Both the position numbers and the translations under genes were made by a program. Shown here one piece after another: positions 60,073 to 60,986 of a DNA stretch of 60,986 bases. Position 1 is the first letter of the stretch, and every line of letters begins with the position of its first letter. Under the pieces are notes generated by a model. The model was not told the DNA's origin, ran no database searches, and worked only from the letters and a program-made list of their open reading frames with translations. This stretch comes from Agathobaculum hominis. GTDB lineage: Bacteria > Bacillota > Clostridia > Oscillospirales > Butyricicoccaceae. The stretch covers positions 1 through 60,986 of the forward strand of contig NZ_JACOPK010000013.1 in assembly GCF_014288055.1 (NCBI RefSeq), in the 5' to 3' direction.

Positions 60073-60735
60073 ATGATAATTCGTGAATACGGCGACTCTG
60101 CGGCGAGGGTCATACTCGTTCAGCCGGTCGGACAGCATGAGCTGCCGCTGATCGACGACGAAATCGTGCAGATCGGTCAGATGACCGACCGGCCGTTCCG
60201 CTATCTTGCGGTACAGGTGGAAAACTGGAACCGGGATCTGTCGCCGTGGCCGGCTCCGGCGGTATTCGGGGATGAGGACTTCGGTGACGGCGCAGAAGCA
60301 CTGCTTGAGGAAATCCTGCCGCTTTGCGCGGAGCAGGATAAAGATTATATAATCGGCGGATATTCGCTTGCGGGGCTGTTTGCGCTGTGGAGCGCCTGCC
60401 GGACGGGTGTGTTCAGCGGCGCGGCGGCGGCCTCACCGTCTCTCTGGTTTCCCGGATTTTCTGCATATATGAAGGAAAAAGGCCTTGAATGCGAAACGGT
60501 ATATTTGAGTCTGGGCATGCGGGAGGAAAAAACGCGAAATCCGGTGATGCGCACGGTCGGGGACTGCGCCAGACACTGCTATGCATGGATGAAGGAGCAG
60601 GGCGTAAACTGTACACTTGAGTGGAATCCCGGCAATCACTTCAAAGAACCCAGTCTGCGAACGGCGAAAGCGTTCGCGTGGGTGATGAATCATATGCGGG
60701 AAAAGCCTGCACATGCGGCAGAAAACGAAATATGA
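60073..60735 (+). CDS. Alpha/beta-hydrolase (putative esterase)
   Basis: The 220-residue protein has a nucleophile elbow GGYSLAGLFAL (about 97-107) and an Asp/His end (EWNPGNHF, about 191-198), the shape of small IroE/Fes-like or esterase D-type hydrolases. No signal peptide, so cytoplasmic. ATG 60073 was chosen because GGAGG lies nine bases upstream; in-frame ATGs at 60055 and 60013 lack this. Substrate unknown. Confidence 0.75.
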   Translation: MIIREYGDSAARVILVQPVGQHELPLIDDEIVQIGQMTDRPFRYLAVQVENWNRDLSPWPAPAVFGDEDFGDGAEALLEEILPLCAEQDKDYIIGGYSLAGLFALWSACRTGVFSGAAAASPSLWFPGFSAYMKEKGLECETVYLSLGMREEKTRNPVMRTVGDCARHCYAWMKEQGVNCTLEWNPGNHFKEPSLRTAKAFAWVMNHMREKPAHAAENEI

Positions 60736-60754
60736 AAAAACCTGAAAATTTTTG

Positions 60755-60977
60755 TTGACAGGAGGGGGACTGCTGTGGTATTCTATTAAAGCTGTCGCTG
60801 AGAGGCACGGCGGTCAAACTGAAAAGCGACTTGAAAAGAATAAAAAGTTCTTGACAAATGGATTTCGGTTTGATATAATAAATAAGCTGTTTCGAAAGAG
60901 ACGGCGGTCAGAAAAGTTTGATTTTTGAAAGATCTGCTTCAAAAACTTCGAAAAAAGTTTTGAAAAAGTTCTTGACA
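60755..60977 (+). promoter_or_regulatory. Tandem promoters, probably of an rRNA operon
   Basis: TTGACA (60755) with TATTCT after 18 bases; TTGACA (60851) with TATAAT after 17 bases; and TTGACA (60972) at the window edge. The sequence AAAGTTCTTGACAAATG is repeated before the last two. Closely stacked near-consensus promoters in an A-rich leader are typical for rRNA operons in Firmicutes; the rRNA itself lies beyond the window. Confidence 0.65.
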
Positions 60978-60986
60978 AATGAAAAA

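Overview
The window looks like a Clostridia chromosome, probably Oscillospirales/Ruminococcaceae-like. Support comes from the Firmicutes promoters and Shine-Dalgarno sites, SLH-domain and dockerin remnants typical of fibre-degrading gut clostridia, a small-molecule hydrolase gene, and tandem rRNA-type promoters at the right edge. The core chromosome is visible only at the two ends. On the left are smpB and ssrA (tmRNA). On the right are a TtcA-type tRNA thiolation gene, a cysteine desulfurase, an esterase and the promoters of a probable rRNA operon.

Everything between the tmRNA 3' end (about 950) and about 57.5 kb is one integrated genomic island. A tyrosine integrase gene starts just downstream of ssrA. 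A decayed copy of the tmRNA 3' end plus part of its terminator lies at 57485-57542. Paired TGTAGCC sites, which look like integrase arm sites, lie inside both ends. No conjugation apparatus is visible, so this is an integrative or mobilizable island rather than a full ICE. Left module (1.1-12.4 kb): integrase, HipA-like kinase, excisionase-like HTH protein, a DUF927-like ATPase operon and three large unrecognised proteins. Right end (54-57 kb): a RecQ-like helicase translationally coupled to a possible replication-initiation protein.

The cargo is a mosaic. At 12.9-20.5 kb lies a broken SLH surface-protein gene and a carbohydrate locus (AraC-GH39 fusion regulator, double alpha/beta-hydrolase esterase, GPH-family symporter). 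At 20.9-24.4 kb are a serine recombinase, an orphan VbhA-like antitoxin and a compact minus-strand operon: DUF960, zinc-ribbon amidoligase, class II glutamine amidotransferase and two tiny hydrophobic peptides. At 27.9-30.0 kb is a complete type II-A-like retron (msr-msd RNA, nucleoside-deoxyribosyltransferase-like effector, reverse transcriptase). At 30.6-32.7 kb are a dense DNA hairpin array, an XRE regulator with a palindromic operator, an intact serine recombinase and a recombinase-like paralog that has lost its catalytic residues.

The largest cargo (32.7-50.3 kb) is a surface-polysaccharide operon. It makes GDP-mannose and then GDP-D-rhamnose (mutase, ManA, ManC, Gmd, Rmd), has four GT4 glycosyltransferases, and exports through a Wzm/Wzt ABC transporter whose ATPase has a C-terminal carbohydrate-binding domain. 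Next to it is a coiled-coil methyltransferase resembling chain terminators. The operon ends with a membrane glycosyltransferase, a UbiA-family prenyltransferase, a HAD phosphatase and a GtrA protein, a set resembling the mycobacterial lipid-linked pentofuranose pathway. An AAA_13/PrrC-type ATPase and remnants of IS200/IS605, IS256 and IS3 transposases complete the right side.

The best candidates for something new are the amidoligase/GATase-II/micropeptide operon, the retron, the combined D-rhamnan plus lipid-linked furanose cluster in a Gram-positive island, and the hairpin array.
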